From Stenocarpella maydis (taxonomy: Eukaryota > Ascomycota > Sordariomycetes > Diaporthales > Diaporthaceae), in assembly GCA_002270565.1 (NCBI GenBank), contig NQMI01000017.1:10150-74149 (forward strand): a stretch of 64,000 nt of DNA, written 5' to 3'. The stretch's first letter is position 1. Each line of letters starts with the position of its first letter. The notes under the pieces were generated by a model. It made no database searches. It was not told the DNA's origin and saw only the letters and a program-made list of their open reading frames with translations. Positions 21,001-33,152 of the stretch are shown in pieces. Position numbers and translations under genes: made by a program.

Positions 21001-22311
21001 ACGGCGAGGAGAACGAGCTCAAGCGGTAGGATGCCCAGGCGTGCGGTCTCAGCTGCCGCACTGGCGAGACGGGGAGAAGTCTGCAAATGCTCCAGAATCA
21101 GACGTCGACGGTACAAGGAGGGTTTTAGAAGAGGGTGTCCAATACGGTAGACTCTGCAAGCCAGACGAGCCAGGCAGTGCCTTCAGCAGTTGAGGTAGCC
21201 ATGGTAATTGGCAAGGGACACCGGGGCCACTGCTGGCGTTTGATTGCATACCAGCTCCGAACTGGATGGTGTCAATATACCTAGGTATATACTTGTGTCC
21301 ATCCTTGTTGAGAGAATAGCCCAGAACTGTGGAGACCTCCCAAGGCGCGACAAAGTCATGGCAGGTCAAAAAATTGATGCTGATAGCAGCCAAAGCGACA
21401 GTCTGCACTGGTCGTCTTTGGCGCCTGAGGCCAGCATAATGGGTGGATCCAATATTTAGCGGGGGTTGGAGTCGCCTAATAAATTCCAGGGCACAGAATT
21501 TTCCCTCCCGTCACAACCACAAATACTTTCTCCGGTACGAGCCACTTCGCACACGGCGCTGCTGACATGCCAGATCGTGTCGTGTCGGGACCGCAATGGA
21601 GATTGGATGAGGTGCCCAACAGCATGAGGCTGAAGAGCCTCAATAGTTCAGACAGCTCCGACCAAGGGTCCAGCCCTTTTGGACTGGCAAGCAAGGGACC
21701 GGGCGTGCGGTGCGGGTGGGGTCCGTCTCTCGGGCTTGCAGCTGGCACTGGCAGCCTCAAAAGCTCGCAGAACAAAATGGAATCGCCTGGATTTCTTCCA
21801 GGCCATTCCGGCTCCCTGGCTCGATGCCACCACAACAACCACCACCACTGGCACTGCCACCCATACCACATACATCATTCACTCTCGTCGCCCTTTCTTC
21901 TCACAGCCTAACCTCCTCTGCCTGCGAACAACTACCGTCGTACCGCATCAGAACAGCGCTCTCATACCCACTCTCGGGCCTGAAGGTATGTGTGTGTGCG
22001 TGTGTGTGTCTCCCTGCCACTCCTTCCTGACACAACCCCACCATAACCACCGCGACGACCACCACCAACGTCTACGTGATGAGATTTATAGCTGGCACCA
22101 GTCATAGGGGTTTTTTGTACTCTCTCCCTTTGATGATCAAGCTGCGAATTTAATTCATTTCTGAAACGGCATTCTTTCTCTCAATTGGCACATTGCGGCG
22201 CATCTCCAGTGGGAGCAAGACAACGCTGACTGACACTGCTTCTCTGACCAAGACTTAAACCCTCCTGCGCCCTCTTCGCGACTGAAGCCAATCTTCCCAT
22301 AGCCCGCCAAG
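21001..22311. other. Intergenic region upstream of Aha1
   Basis: No gene is recognised. It contains one perfect TACCTAGGTA palindrome at 21280-21289, a CCACCACTGGCACTGCC-type pyrimidine-rich stretch and a TGTGTGTGCGTGTGTGTG microsatellite near 21990-22010, then the probable Aha1 promoter. Confidence 0.5.
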
Positions 22312-23344
22312 ATGGTCCTCCACAACCCGAACAACTGGCACTGGGTCAACAAGGATGTCTCGGAGTGGACAAGAGCCTGGTTCACCGAGAACCTGACCAA
22401 GATCGAGGTGGAGGATGCGGGCACAAAGGTTAAGGTCAGCAAGATAATCACTTGCGACGGCGACGTCGATGTCAGCCAGCGCAAGGGCAAGGTCATCACC
22501 ATCTACGATGTGAAGCTGGTTCTCGAGTTCTCCGGCTCTGCCCCGGAGGCAGGGGATGCCTCCGGCACCATCACCGTGCCCGAGGTGGCACACGACACAG
22601 ACGAGGACGAGTTCGTCTTTGACGTTGACATCTACTCAGAGTCCAAGGAGAAGCAGCCCGTCAAGGACCTCATCCGCGCCAAGCTCATCCCCCTGCTGCG
22701 ACAGCAGTTTGTCAAGCTCCCTTCTGCCCTGATTGCCGAGCATGGCAAGGACATCCAGCACGCGCCGGGCTCAAACCCCTCCAGCGGCTTCTCGACTCCC
22801 AAGTTCGAGCCAAAGACCTCCGCCCCCGAGCCCGCTCCATCATCAGTCAAGTCGAGCACCGGCAAGGTTGTGAACACGACCACGGTGAATGACAGCGAGG
22901 AGTTCCGCACGACCGCCGAGGAGCTCTACAAGACCTTTACCGACCCCCAGCGTATCGCAGCCTTCACCCGCGCGCCGCCAAAGGTCTTTGAGGGCGCCAA
23001 GAAGGGCGGCAAGTTCGAGCTGTTTGGGGGCAACGTGGTGGGCGAGTACTTGGAGCTGAACGAGCCCACCAAGATCGTGCAGAGCTGGAGGCTGCAGCAG
23101 TGGCCGGCGGGCCACTACTCCACGCTGGAGATCGAGTTTGACCAGAACGACGTGGACTCTGTAACGGTGATGCGTGTCAACTGGACCGGTGTGCCAGTGG
23201 GCCAGGAGGAGGTCACCAAGGAGAACTGGCAGAACTACTACGTGCACAGCATCAAGAGGACTTTCGGGTAAGCACCTGCAGGCAGCATCGAGTCCTACAC
23301 TAGTAACATGCTAATAATCGAACAGCTTCGGCACCATCCTATAA
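22312..23344 (+). CDS. aha1: Hsp90 co-chaperone Aha1
   Basis: Two exons, 22312-23267 and 23326-23344, are separated by a 58-bp intron and give 324 aa; the second exon encodes only the last residues (FGTIL). The N-terminal Aha1_N domain starts NPNNWHWVNKDVSEWTRAWF and contains VSQRKGKVITIYDVKLVLEF. A Ser/Pro-rich linker (about residues 155-190) leads to the C-terminal AHSA1/START-like domain, with ELYKTFTDPQRIAAFTRAPP, GGNVVGEYLELNEPTKIVQS and the WP.GHYSTLEIEF strand. Aha1 binds the Hsp90 middle domain and stimulates its ATPase in the cytosol. The short terminal exon is easily missed in automated gene calls. Confidence 0.95.
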
Positions 23345-23966
23345 TCTTGCCGCGAGCGTGTGCGTTTGCGAAATGCTATCTGAAGTTTCATACTCTAGAT
23401 GTCGAGACGAGCCACCGACTAGAAATGAATAAAAATATCCATCAAAACTGAACCCAAGCCGACTCTTCACGCTGCCATGGGTTAAGCCAACGAGCCATAT
23501 TGGATGCGTCTGACCCGGACCCGTAGAACAACCACCTGCCTCTGCATGACATAAGCGTACAGTATTCACATGCCTCCAAGATGTGCTCGTACATTCCTGG
23601 TTTGGACAGCTACTATGCAGTAGGATCCTGGCCACATCTGTGTCCTTGGTGCCCTCCCCCCAACCGAATCATATTGACAACGAATCTCTTCGTTGCACTC
23701 TATTCACTACCACAGCAGAAGTAAGACTTTTTGCCTACCCGTTGCGGAACACAAGCAATCGCGACCGGAGGCTCATGGCCGGAAGCGCCGGCGGGCCGGT
23801 CTCCACACCCCCACCCGGCTCCGATGATCGCTCCCCTGGCAATACATTGCTGCGTCCATAAGACCTCAGGAAGTCGCCTTCACGGATCAATCGACGGCAC
23901 AGGTTACCGCCCGGTTCTCCTTCCAGCTGCGTCCGTCCCGCACGCTCGTCAGAAGCTGTCTTCAAG
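23345..23966. other. Intergenic between Aha1 and the nitrilase gene
   Basis: No coding signal is visible. It should contain the Aha1 3' UTR and the nitrilase promoter. Confidence 0.5.
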
Positions 23967-25149
23967 ATGGCACCCGTCTACAAATTTGCGCTGATTCAGA
24001 TGCATCCCAAGGTCAGTCTTTCAACTGCGTCGTTAGCTCTGACAGGCTCCATCCTGTCCTGGGTCCTCCTAGGAAGGGCTGTGCAGATTGGAGCTTCTCC
24101 CGTGCTGCGTTGAGGCAGTTACCCCCGAATTCTAGGACCAAGACTACAAGGGACCGGCTGTCGTCTGTCGCGTTGCGATCATATCACCACCTACATCAGC
24201 CACCCAAACTCTCGCCGCCTAGCTGATCATATTCATACCTCAGCCAGTTGACCCAGCAGCAAACTTCGCAAAGGCAGAATCAGAGATCCGCAAGGCCGCG
24301 GCAGACGGCTGCCACGTCGCCGTCCTGCCAGAGTACCACCTCACCTCCTGGGTGCCCGAGCACCCGGGCTTCATCGCCTCGTGCGCAGAGTCGGAGGCCT
24401 ACCTGCCTAGGTACCAGGCCCTGGCCCGCGAGCTGGGCATCAGCATCGTCCCGGGGACGATCTGCGAGTCGCACCCGGCCGGCGCGCACGCCCCGCCGCC
24501 GCCACCGCAGGACGAAAGGGCCAGGGCGGCCCTGGCCGGCAAGGAGCTGCGCAACATGGCGCACTTCGTCGCGGCGGGGACGGGCGCGCTCGCGGGGAGC
24601 TACCAGAAGAAGAACCTGTGGCACCCGGAGCGGCCACACCTGAGCCCCGGCCGCCACGAGCCGCACGCCGCCTTCGACACGCCGCTCCGCAACGCCGACG
24701 GGTCGCCCGTGCGCGCGGGGCTGCTGGTGTGCTGGGACCTGGCGTTCCCGGAGGCATTCCGGGCGCTCGTGGCAGACGGCGCGCAGGTCATCGTCATACC
24801 GTCGTTCTGGCTCGTCACCGACGTCGACGAGGCCGGCCTGGCGCTCAACCCGGACAGCGAGAAGGTCTTCCTGGAGTCTGCGGTCGTGTGCCGCGCTTTT
24901 GAGAACACGGCCGCCGTGGTGTTTTGTAACAAGGGCGGGTGCAGCCAGGCCGCGCTGCCGATCGTTGGGAGGGTGAGAAACGAGGGCGGGAAGGAGCTGG
25001 GGCTCGACGAGGACGGGACGGTGTATTCCGAGGTGGACCTGGACGTTTTGAGGGTTGCTGAGGAGAATTACAAGGTGAGGGAGGACATAAAAGGTAAGGG
25101 GTGGCACTACGGGTACGAGTTGGTCAAGGAGGAGGGATGGAGCGAGTGA
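23967..25149 (+). CDS. Carbon-nitrogen hydrolase (nitrilase superfamily)
   Basis: Two exons, 23967-24011 and 24244-25149, joined across a 232-bp intron, give 316 aa. The short first exon encodes MAPVYKFALIQMHPK, the first beta strand of the fold; the second continues PVDPAANFAKAESEIRKAAA. The catalytic triad is visible: Glu in LPEYHLTSW, Lys in SYQKKNLWHPE and Cys in LLVCWDLAFPEAF. The family hydrolyses amides, N-carbamoyl compounds or nitriles; the substrate cannot be assigned from sequence. A Pro-rich loop (HAPPPPPQDER) is inserted before the Lys motif. The exon is very GC-rich (third positions mostly G or C), as in other well-expressed genes here. No targeting signal is evident, so it is probably cytosolic. 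Confidence 0.88.
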
Positions 25150-26505
25150 CGGCATTCTGGGTTGGACTCGTTGAGTCGACCGGTGTACTATACTACCTTA
25201 TCACGTCCTGTGCCATGGCGGACCTTGAGGAGTCGAGCTGATAGCCCTGCTAGGCATTGCTGCGGTGTTGAAGGCCGAGGCTGAAAAGGTATGAGAAAGT
25301 GACAAAGCAAGCGCCAGCGAAACATCATGACCTGTACATCTTGCATCAGCGACATGCCCATATGTGGCCCGGTCCGAGCGTGGCAGCTAGAATCCATCGG
25401 TACGATTACCAGGTACCTGTTTCATTTTTCATTGTGGCTCATTCTTAGGCCTAATTACTAGATACCTTGCTGGTGGAGGAAGACGAGGGGAAAGTATTTC
25501 CCAGTCACAGGGAAAAGTGGGCATGGCGGCGTATATGTCGACCCGGGAAAGAGGAATCCCCAAAGGATACAAAATTGATCTAATTTACTATGAATCAAGC
25601 ATTACCTCACCAAGCGTCAGTATTGCTTCTTTTTCCGTCAGTTCCGTCGGACGCACTTTCAATCAGGCCATGGCGGAATATCCGGCAACTTTAGAATGTT
25701 CGGATGCTTCGGCGGGACGAGCGCCGCCAGGTGGACACGAAAACAAAGATCGGTCAGGGCCGAAAAGAGTGGATAAGAATATACGCCATTTACATAGTAC
25801 ATTAATGCTGATGTATTGTGGGGCTGAGATGTGTGCCCTCCGGCTATGTGCTGACTGAGGGGCAATTAATTACTAGACAAGGTAGCTTAATAAAGGATGC
25901 TCGGATCTCTGACAGGGGTGATGTCTGAGAGAATTATGCTTTCACCCAGTCATGAAGAAGAGCGTAGACCATGAGCACGACGGTGTCTCCGTCCAGGCGC
26001 TCACCAGCCTCTCCTACCAGGTGGTGTGGATAGATCATGGATTGATAGGTGGGGAAGAGCGTCAAATACCACCAGTTCAATAGCCCGGCGAAAGTGTGCA
26101 CACAAGAGGAGAGCGAGACGCTGAGCCATGGACCCGCAAACTGGGTGAGTACATTGCACAACGTCTAGATGAATGGTCTACTATTCATTCGAGCTGACGT
26201 TGATAGACACTCGTCTTTAGCGCCGACGACACTGGAGTGGGAAAACTTAAATTAGCAACATTGTCTGCTTAGGCCTTGACCTGTAGACCTGTAGATGTGG
26301 CATTTTATTTCAACTCGGCCCCATGTGGAGGGATGGATATCAACAATTTTACTTTTACGCGTGTAAGCCTTCTATCTTGAATACGCTGCCAGCCCGGCCC
26401 AGCCCAGTAACTCCTTCAAACAAACCATTGCTCAAGGCCTGGCACCGTGAACAACAAGAAAACCACTTAGTATTCATGTCCCCAAGCCCTGCCGTACCAA
26501 GGTAC
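25150..26505. other. Intergenic region, weak relic at 25934-26161
   Basis: No full gene is seen. A minus-strand open stretch at 25934-26161 is hydrophobic (LLNWWYLTLFPTYQSMIYPH) and ends LDGDTVVLMVYALLHDW. It might be a remnant of a membrane or secreted protein, but no start or family is recognised. The remainder is probably the 3' and 5' regions of the flanking genes. Confidence 0.4.
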
Positions 26506-28377
26506 CTATTTCGTAGCTACCTCCTCTCCCCTTCCAGAGAGTAGATCCGCCTCAGGCTGAGGTATGTTCCTCGGCGAGAACGTCGTCCAAAAGTCAGACT
26601 GCTTGACGAACCAAGAATTTGTAATCTTCCAATCCTTGGCTGGGTCTTTGAAGTCGATCTGTGTTTCAATCAAATGGTTAGGAGCCTGGCACAAACGGAC
26701 TGGAGTTTTGGTTGTCAGGTGGGAGTGCTCACGTCGAAAGCCCGCAACAGGCTCGGCACCAGTTTGTATATCTCCAGCAAGCTGATGTTCTTCCCGATGC
26801 AGGTCCGGCTGCCCATGCCGAACTGCAGCATCGTGCCCGTCATCTCCTTAATCCTGGCCTCCTCCTTTTCCCCGTCCAGGGACTCGTCAACAAGCCACCT
26901 CTCGGGCCTAAAGACGTCCACATCCTCACCGAAAATCCTCTTGTTCCGGTGGAACACCCACGCGGAGCAGCCGACAATGGTGCCTCCTGGGATGAAGCGG
27001 CCGGCGATCTCTGCTCCCTGCGGCGGGACGATGCGCTCCATGGGGAGCCCTGGGGCTGGGTGGATCCGGAATGCCTCCTTGATGCACGCGTCCAGGTACG
27101 GCAGCTTCTGCGCCTCGGTCCAGGTGACGAGCCCCGTCTCGTTGTCATGGAAGATGCCCCTGCGCCCCGCCTCGTCCAGCTCGGACCGCAGCCGCGCCAT
27201 GGCCGCGGGGTTGCGCAGCAGGTAGTAAAACACGGCGCCCAGGCTGATGGCGGTCGTCTCGGAGCCGGCAAAGGCCATCGACACCGCCATGGTCTGCACA
27301 AGCCCCTGGGTCATGAACTCGGGGCGGGTCTCCTGCGCGGCGAGGAACTTGGAGAGCAGGTCCAGCGTCGGCCTCTTCTTGTCCGATGTTGGCAGGATGG
27401 TGCCCTTCTCGCTGTTGAGGTCTGGCAGGCGCTCGGCCATGCGCGCGCGGGCGAACCTGGCGACGGGGAAGGTCGCGTCGATGATGCCCCACTCGCCTAG
27501 CTTGAGATAGATGGGGTTCTTCAGGAAGAGGCGGTCGAGCAGGGGGATTTGTCCGATCTGTCGGGGCCGTAAGTAACTTGCCTCGCTCGCGGGGGCGTCA
27601 AGACACGGGCGATGATGAGCTTACGGGAGCAACATAGTTGAACAGCGAGGTGAGGTAAGCCACTATGCCGTCGATGTCCTCGTTCTTCTCAACGAATCCG
27701 TGGCGCTTGCTATACGTGATCTCCCCGATGACATCGAATGCGTAGAACTGAAGCCAGCGAGTAAAATCACAGCCCTCGGACCTGTTTGCAAACAGCCGCT
27801 CGGTCTGCTTGAGGAATAGCTTCGTGGTGTTGTCAACGAATGGTTCGTATTGCACAAGAGCTGACATGGCGAAGGCCGAGTTGACGCAGCGTCGGAACTG
27901 CTGGTGGAAGTCATTGTCGGTCGTGCTGAACAAGCTCGGCTGCGGCTGCCCCTTGACAACAGCCTGTTGCACGACATAGAAGTCGGACTGGCGGGCGTTT
28001 TAAGAGTCCTTGTCAGCCTTGCCTTCCGGGGACTACAAGCTCGTTGCCCTCAAGCCCCTGCTCACCTTGATATAGCCCTTGTTCAGACCGTAAATCGCCT
28101 TGAGGGCTGCCGGGTCTGCGAAGGACAGAGTGTTGGGTCCAAGCCGCACCACATCTCCGTGCTTCTCGTGAAGCTTGAGATGGGTGATTTCAGGCCGGCG
28201 GTTCCACACATCCACGAACCGCCACCAGTCCGTCAGTGATGCCAGGAATGGCCCAGGGTATTTGTTGAGTCCGTTGTGATATCTGTTTCGAAGGAGCCAT
28301 GCGGCGAGGATAACGAGTAGCGCGGGTGCCCAGTGTTGAAGCACCGCATGCAATATCTGATCTGTCAGCCCGTGCAT
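26506..28377 (-). CDS. Cytochrome P450, pisatin-demethylase-like
   Basis: Four exons, 28377-28066, 27987-27625, 27557-26733 and 26658-26506, join in phase across 78-, 67- and 74-bp introns to give 550 aa. Visible parts are the N-terminal anchor (APALLVILAAWLL), the PGPFLASLTDWWRF hinge, the I-helix AFAGSETTAIS, the ExxR as KEAFRIHPAPGLPMERIVP, the PERW motif (FRPERWL) and the heme loop FGMGSRTCIGKNISLLEIYK. The YPGPF start and the LPMERIVPPQG block match the fungal group containing pisatin demethylase (CYP57) and benzoate 4-monooxygenase relatives. It probably oxidises an aromatic or plant-derived compound at the ER; the substrate is unknown. All catalytic motifs are intact, unlike the P450 at 5-7 kb. 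Confidence 0.9.
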
Positions 28378-29912
28378 ATTGCTGTCGTTGATTGCCGGGT
28401 TGAAGACGGCGGGTGGGCTTCCAGGGTTGATGTCGTATCGATATGCCTGTGTGTGTGTTGGAAGGCGTTGTTGAAACGTAGGTAAAATCCGCTCTACTTT
28501 CGCACTAATCTCACCTGGCGTGCAACCTCATCGTCTATGGTGAATCAATCTTGAAGGGATGAGCGCTACACGACCGAGATGTGAGGTTTGGGGATGGGCT
28601 ATATATAAGTGAACAAGCCGTCTCGGGCGAAGTGCGGGACAATTATTCGCAGCTGTCGCTGGACCGTCGGAATCACGGAAAAGCACTGCTCGCAACATGG
28701 AACCTTATAGGTATGACATTGAACTAGCTGGCTAGTGACGAGTCGGAGCCGCAAAATACGCACGTCGCAAAGGGCAGTGGCTCCAGGCCGCGTGGGAGAT
28801 ATCTCTACCGCGCCCCCAGATCGAGAATCCACACGAGATGGGGGTCAATGGGGAATATCCGGAAAACCCGCTTGGGAGACGGCATTTGGAGGCACGCCGG
28901 GAGCCAAAGTGCGAGCCCTCCCCAGCTGTGCTACCGCCCTGGGCCCCCTGGGGTGCCAGGTCATCCCAGGATCCCCAGATCGTCCAGGCTGGTGGGGGCC
29001 GCCTTGATGGGGTTACCCCGTTTGCCAGGACGGTCGCTGTGGGCGTCACTAACCTGGCAACAACCTGGAATCCTGTACACCATGTCATAGGCGCCAGTAC
29101 GACATTAGCACGCTACGATGAGTTGGTCCTTCAAGGTCTCTCGGCGGTCTGCACTGGAAACTGCTGTGTTGCTTCGCTGCTCGTGGCAATGGAGGCTGTC
29201 AGCATCACGGCAGACGACTATTGGCAATGGCCTCCCGATTCCGATTCTCCTCTGGCCGGAGACGCCGGCTGCGACGGTGGAGGGACGGAGCTGGGAGGGT
29301 GTTTTGGAGTGGGCGGGAAATAGTTGACCCCAGGTTAACCCGAACTGGCATCAACTGAATCGGGCGCCAGATCAAACGACGACATTGAACGACATAAAGT
29401 TACACAGCGTCATACTTCGTACATGGAACCACGACGCCAACCTAAATGTGTGGTTGTCTTGTTGAAGTGAGAGGGGGGGGAGTTGGGGTTTTCCAACATG
29501 CGAAATTCAACACATGCAGTTTCGGCCATAGCTACTTACTTTTAAGTAGTAGCTAGGACTGGGAACGACTGAGAGGACCGCCTGTTGAGAGAGCTCTTAC
29601 GCCCGGGAACCGGGTGCGTGGAACGTTGTCCTTGCAAGGCATTGTTTCCATTCTCTCTGCGCAGCCCACTAATAGCATAGCGTCTGAGCCCCTTTCGCTC
29701 TATTCGCGTCCTTGGGATTGCGCGAGATACATGTTGCAGACCCCGCTGACTTTCGTAACTCAAGCAGCGACCCCTGGCCAACTGGCGTGGTGTTGTCAAT
29801 CTGTGCATACCACTTACATGTGCGCAAGCACGGCCCGGTTGTGTGGGGCTTCATGCTTTTAACTAAGTTATATTAACAATATCATACACCTCGTGTTGCC
29901 TCATGTGGCCAA
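28378..29912. other. Intergenic region, no supported gene
   Basis: This is the 5' region of the P450 and downstream DNA of the GT32 gene. A plus-strand ATG frame at 28838-29323 (161 codons) is Gly/Pro-rich without motifs and is not called. Confidence 0.45.
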
Positions 29913-31240
29913 CTACTGGGGAAGTGCTTGGCCCTCCACCATCTCTCCACCATAAGCATTCTTCCAGCTCCCGGCATAGTGGTGCATCACCAAAGGTGGG
30001 CCAACCCTTTCCAGGTCTTCCGCGCTGTACGCGTTGCACTGGGACGAGAATGAATTACCCGGGAGGATCAGGACGTCGCCGGCAAGCTTCGGCTCCAGAA
30101 GCTCGTAGTAGTCGTCCCATCCACTCCAGCCGTCAGCCTCCTTCAGCGACGCCTCTAGGTTCTTCATGACGCTCATCGCGAGCCTCCTTGGCCCAGTAAA
30201 CTCCACAACGTCGGGGATCGTGTCCATCTTCAGCTGCGAGATCGTAGCGTTTTGCCTCATGGCCTCGTTGGCCACTGATCGCACGATGTCGTCCACCACG
30301 GCCATCAGATGCGGCACACCTTTCCTCGAGATAATGGCCCAGGTCGTAAACTGCCGCTCAAAAACGCCCTCGTACCCTGCGTCGAATTCCCAGCCCACCA
30401 CCAGACTAGCATCCTCTCTAAAGTCTTCCGGTACCCACTCCTCTATTGGTATGCCCTCGCATGAAACGTCCAGGTCGAACCAGACGCCACCTTCTGCGTA
30501 GAGAATCAGGTATCGCAGCATGTCGGCCTTGAGGATCGGCACGGTGAGGGCCTGCAGACAAAACGAGTCAGACGAGTCTCGATACACCGAGGTAGCACTT
30601 CAATTCGAGTATAGGAAGGCCAAGGCCGCAATGCGGTCGTGGCTCATTCCCAAAGTCTTAAACCCGATGTGCCTCTGAAGTTCACACAACACAGGTTGGA
30701 GACGTTGGTTCTTGAGCGGGTTTAAATCACTGGCATGTGGGAGCTGCATACCAGGTATGTCCCGACAATGTCGGGCCGGTCCGCATATTTCTCTATCACA
30801 AATTCGTCGGCGGACTGGTCTGTGAACATTTCTGCGTGGTAGTCAGGGTTCTGAGCAATGCATGTGCTCGTCCAGTTACGGGCATCTTCGCTCAGCCCCC
30901 TTGGCCCCATCTTGTACCATATTTTCTTTGGTATTCCCCTAGGCCCTGTGCCCGGGTCGGAAAGTCGTGGCTCGGTTTCCTCTGATAGGTTCACCAATGG
31001 AATGTTGGCTGGACTACCTGCGGGCGGTTCGGCCTGGGTATGCGTGGGCATGTCCTTCCGTATTTCTTGCTGGGCTCCTGGAGTCTCCAGAGACTGCGTG
31101 GCCTCTGGCGATCGCAGGCTCATCGTATAGTCGATGCCCCATGCTCGAAATTGATAGCAGAGTACCAAGAGAACACAGAGGATTGCGATATACTTGATGC
31201 CTGGCATCCGGTATGGCCGTCGCCAGATTGCCGTCGCCAT
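29913..31240 (-). CDS. GT32 glycosyltransferase, Och1-like mannosyltransferase
   Basis: Two exons, 31240-30752 and 30551-29913, with a 200-bp intron, give 375 aa. It is a type II membrane protein: short basic N-terminus, a signal anchor (IKYIAILCVLLVLCYQF) and a Pro/Thr-rich stem to about residue 100. The catalytic domain starts IPKKIWYKMGPRGLSEDARN and carries the DxD metal/nucleotide-sugar motif in AEGGVWFDLDVSCEG. The order IPKxIW ... LKADMLRYLILYxxGGVxxDxD is the GT32 signature shared by Och1 alpha-1,6-mannosyltransferase and inositol-phosphoceramide mannosyltransferases. It is expected in the Golgi, adding mannose to N-glycans or sphingolipids. HHYAGSWK near the C-terminus matches the conserved HxxxxSW end of the family. 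Confidence 0.88.
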
Positions 31241-32261
31241 TGTGTACGTTTCTTCTCTTCAAAAATATGGCCATGCAGTCATGGATGCGATTTGATCATG
31301 AGCTTCTTACTATATAGGTGGTCTGACAGAATGTACCTCGGGTCTAAAGTAGGTCTTTGCAAATGCGCAACGGACTAGGTGAAGGACTAGACCAGTAAGG
31401 GATGAGGCATCAATCTGCACCTACCACTGGCTTTCAGTCACATGTATACTTGGAGATGGAGTGGTGTGCCAGAGAACGCACCAGAACTGAAGTACTCCGA
31501 CGCCAGGGACGTTCAACGGTGCTTGGCACAGAAAATGTGAAGCTATGCATCAACTAGTCCGTGGACAAATAGCCCCATTTCAAATAATATTTCTTTTTCT
31601 GTTCATGTCTCCGAAGGGTAACTACTGCATCTCTCATTTTGTTGCGATACTAGTATCTTGGCAAAGCCACAATGTCTTGCTCTGCATGTGCTTTTTGTGC
31701 AGGTGTCTTTGCCTGCTCGTTTCCCTTCCCGCCCCCTTTCGATATCTGTCAGGAAGAAGGGAAGATCCGTCGTATCGAGTCTCAGCCGTGCGTGGATCAT
31801 GGGTTGTGCACATCGCATCTCAGACCTGATACGAGGTGACGGTACAACATACTACTAAAATCAGTAATGACATTTGTAGTCTGCAGAGACGTAACTGCAG
31901 CTGTTGCACGAAATGCAAGCCTTGTGGTGTTGGCGGTATGGGCCCCCCTTGGATGCCTACATGGACACAGTTGTTCTTCTACCACTCATCATCCTCCTCC
32001 AACTCTGGCTTCAGTGCTGTATCGACGTACTCATTTCATACGACCGTGATCTTATCTATTAAGGAACGAGGCACTGCAATCCCGACAACAAGCACCGGGG
32101 GCACGGGTGTAGATTTTGGAGGACGACCTCGAGGTTCTGCGGCAAATGGCGGTACTCAAGTACTGTTCCGGCGTTCCCAAAAAGTCTACCATAGGCCTTG
32201 AGCTTCTAGTCTTGACGGTCTACGCGCGGCTTGGAGTTGGTCCCGACTAGCCTTATCACGA

Positions 32262-32297
32262 GGCTGTCACTAGTTAACTATTTTCCTAGTGACAGGC
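32262..32297. repeat. Short inverted repeat, 12-bp arms
   Basis: GGCTGTCACTAG at 32262-32273 and CTAGTGACAGGC at 32286-32297 pair in 11 of 12 positions around a 12-base spacer. It could be a transcript hairpin or the end of a small transposon relic. Confidence 0.55.
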
Positions 32298-32395
32298 TAT
32301 TGTGTTTTGAACCTTCGTTATCGGCATTGTATTCATTGTCTAACGCTGCATCTTCAAGGGGTTCACGAGCGTATAAAGGGACCGCTGTAGCTCTT

Positions 32396-32443
32396 CCTTT
32401 TTCTTTTTCTTTCTTTTCCTCGAAAAGAAAGAAAGAAAAAGGG
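32396..32443. repeat. Near-perfect polypyrimidine/polypurine hairpin
   Basis: A pyrimidine arm of about 22 bases (CCTTTTTCTTTTTCTTTC and following TTTTC) is followed after a 3-base loop by its purine complement. The structure can form a long hairpin or triplex (H-DNA). Confidence 0.75.
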
Positions 32444-33152
32444 TATTGTGATTGGATTAAGAACGAAATATACTACCATAGCAGCCATAGTGCAGGGTTC
32501 CCTCTAGCTATGGTCTGTTAAGGCGTTAGGCGTTGAAGTGACGCCGGCAGTGCGTCCCAGCCAATAAGAACCAAGGGGAGATTCCGAAGAAGATGAAGCA
32601 TTGTCATTAGACATGGCGAGGACGGGAGTTGGTTGAAGTGGCGGGTATTCTCTATGTATGGAAGAGCTTCTTTACTTTACTTGACCAGAGCATACAACAT
32701 CCTGCCCTCGTGCTCATTATCAACACCATCAAACAAAGCACCTCGCGACCCCGAGCCCCGGGTTCAAGCCATTGAATGCTATCACGGAGCTTGCACAGTA
32801 CTTAAGCGAAGCTACCTATACTATCTATCCTCGCCCATCCGATTGAGCCGGCCGCGCCTAGTTCTCTGTATGTTTAGGGCAGCGGCACAAGAAAGGCACT
32901 GTTGTGCCATGGATAAATGAATAACCGGGCTTTGGCGTCTGCAATAGTAGCCAAGTATTTCATGGGTGCCAAGGACGGGGGCTATGCGATTCATTCCCCG
33001 ACAACTAGTAGTTCATTTTTGGAGCAAATAGATGCAAAATACTGAAGGTTACGGCACTTGTGGTTGAACCTGAGACGAGAGTAATAATATTCATTATATT
33101 CTAATCATGTGCACGTGGATATCATCGATATTTTAGTGTTTATAATGCTTAT

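Larger units (their letters stand above)
31241..33152. other. Intergenic region with two inverted repeats
   Basis: No gene is recognised. It holds a spaced inverted repeat at 32262-32297 and a purine/pyrimidine hairpin at 32396-32443 (listed separately). Short frames such as 31836-32201 lack motifs. The right part is AT-richer and contains the 3' end of the galactosidase gene. Confidence 0.45.

Noticed and set aside
24280..25155. 291-codon minus-strand open frame
   Set aside because: It is antisense to the nitrilase-family exon, whose catalytic Glu, Lys and Cys motifs are all on the plus strand.
28838..29323. 161-codon plus-strand ATG frame
   Set aside because: Gly/Pro-rich translation without motifs between two well-supported genes; no splice partner was found.
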